From the NCBI GenBank assembly GCA_016858145.1, contig JAEHOE010000013.1, forward strand, positions 558,001-622,000: a DNA stretch of 64,000 nt, in the 5' to 3' direction. The notes beneath the pieces are model-generated. The model was not told the origin of the DNA. It did no database searches and saw only the letters and a program-made list of their open reading frames with translations. The position numbers and the translations under genes are program-made. The stretch comes from Edaphochlamys debaryana. Lineage: Eukaryota; Chlorophyta; Chlorophyceae; Chlamydomonadales. Below are positions 61,049 to 64,000 of the stretch, in pieces. The number at the start of each line of letters is the position of its first letter. The stretch's first letter is position 1.

Positions 61049-64000
61049 ATGGCTCCATCACGGGACGTCAGCCCGCTGCACCCAGACGGGAATCCCGTCG
61101 ACACTTCAATGCTAGAGAGCGTGGAGGTTGAAGTCAAAAAGCGACAAGGTGGGGCAAGGCCAGGGGCGGACAGGCGGGAACCTGGGACACGGAGGAAGGT
61201 GTCCCATGCCCCCAAGCGCTGCTCCTGGGGGTGAGGGTCAGAAAGAGGAACAAGGGAACGCAACGACGCCAAAGGCGTAGGCCTTCAGCAGACAAGCCCA
61301 TGCCGGCGGTGTCCAACAAACTTAGGCGGGGCTACCATATGCTAGTGAGGGTCGGTTGTCTCCGGTTGGGTGCGCACGGGAGGGATGATAAGGTGTGGTA
61401 CCCACTCCTACGCGCGGACATGGAAGCCGTCCACGTCGCTACTGGCCTCTTAGCTTAGACCACCCACCGGGGACCCCGAGGAGGCAAACCTTCCTGCCAG
61501 ATCTTCGGAGGTCAAGAAGAAGGAAAAGCACCTTCCATGGAAAGTCGCGTTGGTGTTGTTGATGGCCTGGACCCAGGCTTGCTGGGCGTAAAGGCGGCAA
61601 CCGCTGGGCGGGGGTAGGCGCCATGCACGCCCGCATGCTGTCAAGTCACCTGTTAGCCCCAGCCCACTCGCGCCCTGTTGCGCCTCGTGCCCTGCCCGCT
61701 GCCCCCTCCACAACACCCGCATTCCAGCGCGCAGCCCCCCCGACGAATGACGCAGATCGCCCATTCCCCGCTCCCCGCCCTGAGCCCTCTGCCCTCCAAC
61801 TGCATGCACCTTCAGGCCCCTTCCTGCACATCGCCTGTGCCGTGGACGGCTCACTCATGAGCGACAAGAGCATGGGCTCGGCGCTGTCGTACTTCAACAG
61901 CCGCAGGTGGGGCCGGGGCAGGCGTGGAGTGCCGGCGGAGTGCGGCGGGGCGAGTCTCGGTCGGGCAGGAGCGTGCTGTGAGATGTGGAGGGGGGCTGTG
62001 GTGTGACCGCGCCGAACGCAAGCATGGGACGGCGCCGTGCCGCGCCCAGACGCCGAATGCTAACCCGCAGCCTGTCCCTCCCTCGTCCCTCACCCCGTAT
62101 CCCGACAACCTCACCCCCCCGCTCGCTCGCTCGCCCGCGCGACCCTCCCCCTCCCCCCCTCCCTGCCCCACCCCGCAGGGGCGACAAGTTCACGGTGATC
62201 CACATCTCAGACTCCTCCAAGTCCTACCTCTCCAAGCACCTGCAGCCCGCGCACCTCAAGAACTACTACGTGGACATGGCGCACGGGGCCCGGGTGGGCC
62301 TGGGCGGGGCAGGCGTTGGGCCCGGGTAGCGGAAGGGCTGGGCCTGGGCGGGCCTGAGCGGGAGAGGGCTCGGAGCCGGGATGGATGAGCGATGAGCTGG
62401 ACCCCTCCGCTGCACTGTCTGGCACAGACCGCTGCAGGCCGGGCACAGTATCGTCAACCCGCACCATGCCCACACCTCGCCGCTCACTCCTCCATGCCCC
62501 CCACCCCACCCACCCACCATCCCGCCCCCAGGTCAAGGCCGAGTGGCTGTGCCGCGAGAAGGAGGAGGGCCGCTCCACGTGCGAGTCGCTGACCCGGCTG
62601 GCGGACAAGGCGGGGACGGACCTCCTGGTGCTGGGCAGCTGGGGGCGCAAGGGGGAGAAGCTGTGAGCGGGGGAAGGGCAGGGGAGGGGAAGGGGACTGC
62701 GAGGGAGGAGGGGCTGCGTGGTGGGTGGCGGGCGTGGGGTGACTGGGGTCGGTTGGCCGTTCACGACGCCGGTGAGGCCCGAGCCCGCGCCCCCGGCCCG
62801 CTGTGCATGTGCGATCCCTTGCCCAGCCTGCTCATCCCTCCTCCCCTGCACCCACTCCCTTCTCCCCCCCTCCCCCCCTCCCTCCCACAGGGACATGCTG
62901 GGCACGGTGTCGGACTTCTCCCTGCGCCAGGCGCACTGCTCCATCTGCATCGTGCGGTCGGCAGGCGCGGGCTCGGGCCTCAGCGGCGTCGCGGGCGGCG
63001 GCGGCCCCTCCGCCGCCGCCCTCGCCTCCCGCCCCGCGCGCTTCATGTTCGCCACGGACGGCTCCCACGCGGCACACCTGGCCTTCTGCACCCTGGTCAA
63101 CTAGTGAGCGCGGGCTGTGGGCCAAGGGGCTGTGTGTGGAGTGTGGAGGGGGCAGTGCTAGTGAGGGCTTGAGCCTGGCAAGGCTGGCTGCTGGAACCAC
63201 TGCTGTGCTGGTGCGGGGCCAGGCTGGAGGTAGTACAGGAAGAAGGGCCGAGGGGCGACGTGAACCCCTTCCCTCCCCCGCCTCCACCCTTCTTCTTTCC
63301 CTCCCCCCATATCCATCAAATATCCCCCTCCACCCATCTTCGTCCCCCCCCCATCCCCCCAGCCTGATGCGCCCCATCGACTCGGTGGCTGTCATCATGG
63401 TGACCACCGCCGACGGCACGGAGGAGACCAAGATGGTGGCGCAGTACGCAGAGTTCATGAAGAAGAGGAAGGCAAGCGGGAGACGGGAAGGGAGCGGGGG
63501 GACATGGCGGGAGGCTGGGAGCATCGGGAGTCGCCGATGTCCCAACACGCCAAAACGGGGGCGGTTTGTCTTAGTGAAGGGTGGCAGCAGGTGGCGAGCC
63601 CCCATCACTCTCCCCACCTCCCTGTCCCTTGACCGCCTCCCTGCTCACCCCCACCCCGTCCCCGCCCCCACTCCCACCCCCACCCCTACCCCAGATCGCC
63701 TGCCCCGTGCACGTCAAGGTGGTGGACCGCACCTCGGGCTCCGTGCCCGAGGGCATCTGCTCCGCGGTGGCCGAGCACGGCTGCGACACGCTGGTCATGG
63801 GCATCAGCGGCTACGGCCGCAAGAAGCTGGGCAGCGTGTCGGAGGACATCTCCACACGGGCCTCGTGCACCACCATCATCATCAAGGTGGGGGGTGGGGG
63901 TAGGGGGGTGGGGGGTGGAGGGTGATTTGGAGTGGAGAATACTTGGGGGGGGGGGGCAGCCGGATGGGTGCGGCGGTGACGCCGACTTCTGCACAGGGGC
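61049..64000 (+). CDS. Tandem universal stress protein (USP) domain protein (3' partial)
   Basis: Seven in-phase exons: 61049-61148, 61816-61906, 62179-62293, 62532-62662, 62891-63103, 63363-63471, 63695-63886; an acceptor at 63994-63996 suggests the next exon begins at 63997 and runs off the window. Exon 1 (MAPSRDVSPLHPDGNPVDTS) joins to GPFLHIACAVDGSLMSDKSM, the first USP strand and loop. The first USP domain continues with KFTVIHISDSSKSY, CESLTRLADKAGTDLLVLGS and HCSICIVRS. A Gly/Ala linker leads to a second: RFMFATDGSHAAHLAF, DSVAVIMVTTADG, CPVHVKVVDRTSG, EHGCDTLVMGISGYGRKKLG. The G-x2-G-x9-G-S/T nucleotide-binding signature is only partly visible: first copy GSWGRKG, second GISGYGRKKLGSVSEDI, so ATP binding is plausible for the second only. 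USPs are cytosolic stress-response proteins. The intron after exon 6 is GC-AG. Confidence 0.85.

Noticed and set aside
61231..61458. Basic 75-codon open frame (MRVRKRNKGTQRRQRRRPSA...)
   Set aside because: Lies inside the first intron of the USP gene, whose flanking exons join exactly in phase; no homology recognised.
1..64000. tRNA, rRNA, CRISPR arrays, prophage or bacterial insertion sequences
   Set aside because: By eye I saw no cloverleaf with a GTTCRA-type T-loop, no regularly spaced direct repeats, and no transposase other than the LINE relic; a tRNAscan/Infernal run would be needed to exclude small RNAs.

Overview
This is nuclear DNA from a green alga (Chlorophyta). It is very GC-rich, the genes are broken into many short exons by pyrimidine-rich introns, poly-alanine and Ser-Pro tracts are common in the proteins, and the gene set is plant/algal: SnRK2-type kinase, EGY-type plastid site-2 protease, a hydroxyproline-rich wall-type protein with EGF modules, and tandem universal stress protein domains. 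Nothing prokaryotic (operons, CRISPR, Shine-Dalgarno spacing) is present. I cannot name the class or genus from the sequence. Exon models were built by hand by joining GT-AG (occasionally GC-AG) boundaries; for twelve genes nearly every junction restores the reading frame and the family motif.

Layout. 63-2368 (+): 3' half of an ABCG transporter, cut by the left edge, with repeat-rich introns. 2580-3419 (+): 5'-truncated relic of a non-LTR retrotransposon, keeping only the CCHC knuckle and restriction-like endonuclease end. About 5002-9595 (+): GH1 glycosidase with 14 visible exons and an altered nucleophile motif. 11955-14641 (+): RING-CH protein with a second, plant-type beta-grasp-like segment. 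16265-18634 (-): F-box-like/leucine-rich protein. 20871-26530 (-): CBS-domain plus DCC (DUF393) thiol-oxidoreductase-like fusion. 27760-29667 (+): SnRK2-like kinase with NRD in place of HRD. 31627-34251 (-): ABHD17-type serine hydrolase. 36234-39546 (+): EGY-type intramembrane metalloprotease. 42579-48350 (+): very large Ala-rich nuclear-type protein with a Tudor-like segment and a methyl-CpG-binding (MBD) domain split over three exons. 49746-55210 (+): EGF/Ser-Pro-rich extracellular glycoprotein, N-terminus not found. 57441-60169 (-): unrecognised helical protein with a probable organelle-targeting N-terminus. 61049-64000 (+): tandem USP-domain protein, cut by the right edge.

The genes do not form a pathway; they are ordinary single nuclear genes in mixed orientation (convergent pairs RING-CH/LRR, SnRK2/ABHD17 and HRGP/helical; divergent pairs CBS-DCC/SnRK2, ABHD17/EGY and helical/USP). 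Gaps of 0.9-3 kb between them hold no convincing genes, but do hold a dispersed repeat present twice (10731-11024 and 49101-49466) and a diverged ~100-bp repeat pair (9781-9890 and 10089-10190) whose reverse strand looks formerly coding. The most noteworthy items are the Tudor/MBD giant protein, the CBS-DCC fusion, four GC-AG introns all starting GCAAG, and an in-frame duplication of the catalytic-His segment at a splice donor in the ABHD17 gene.
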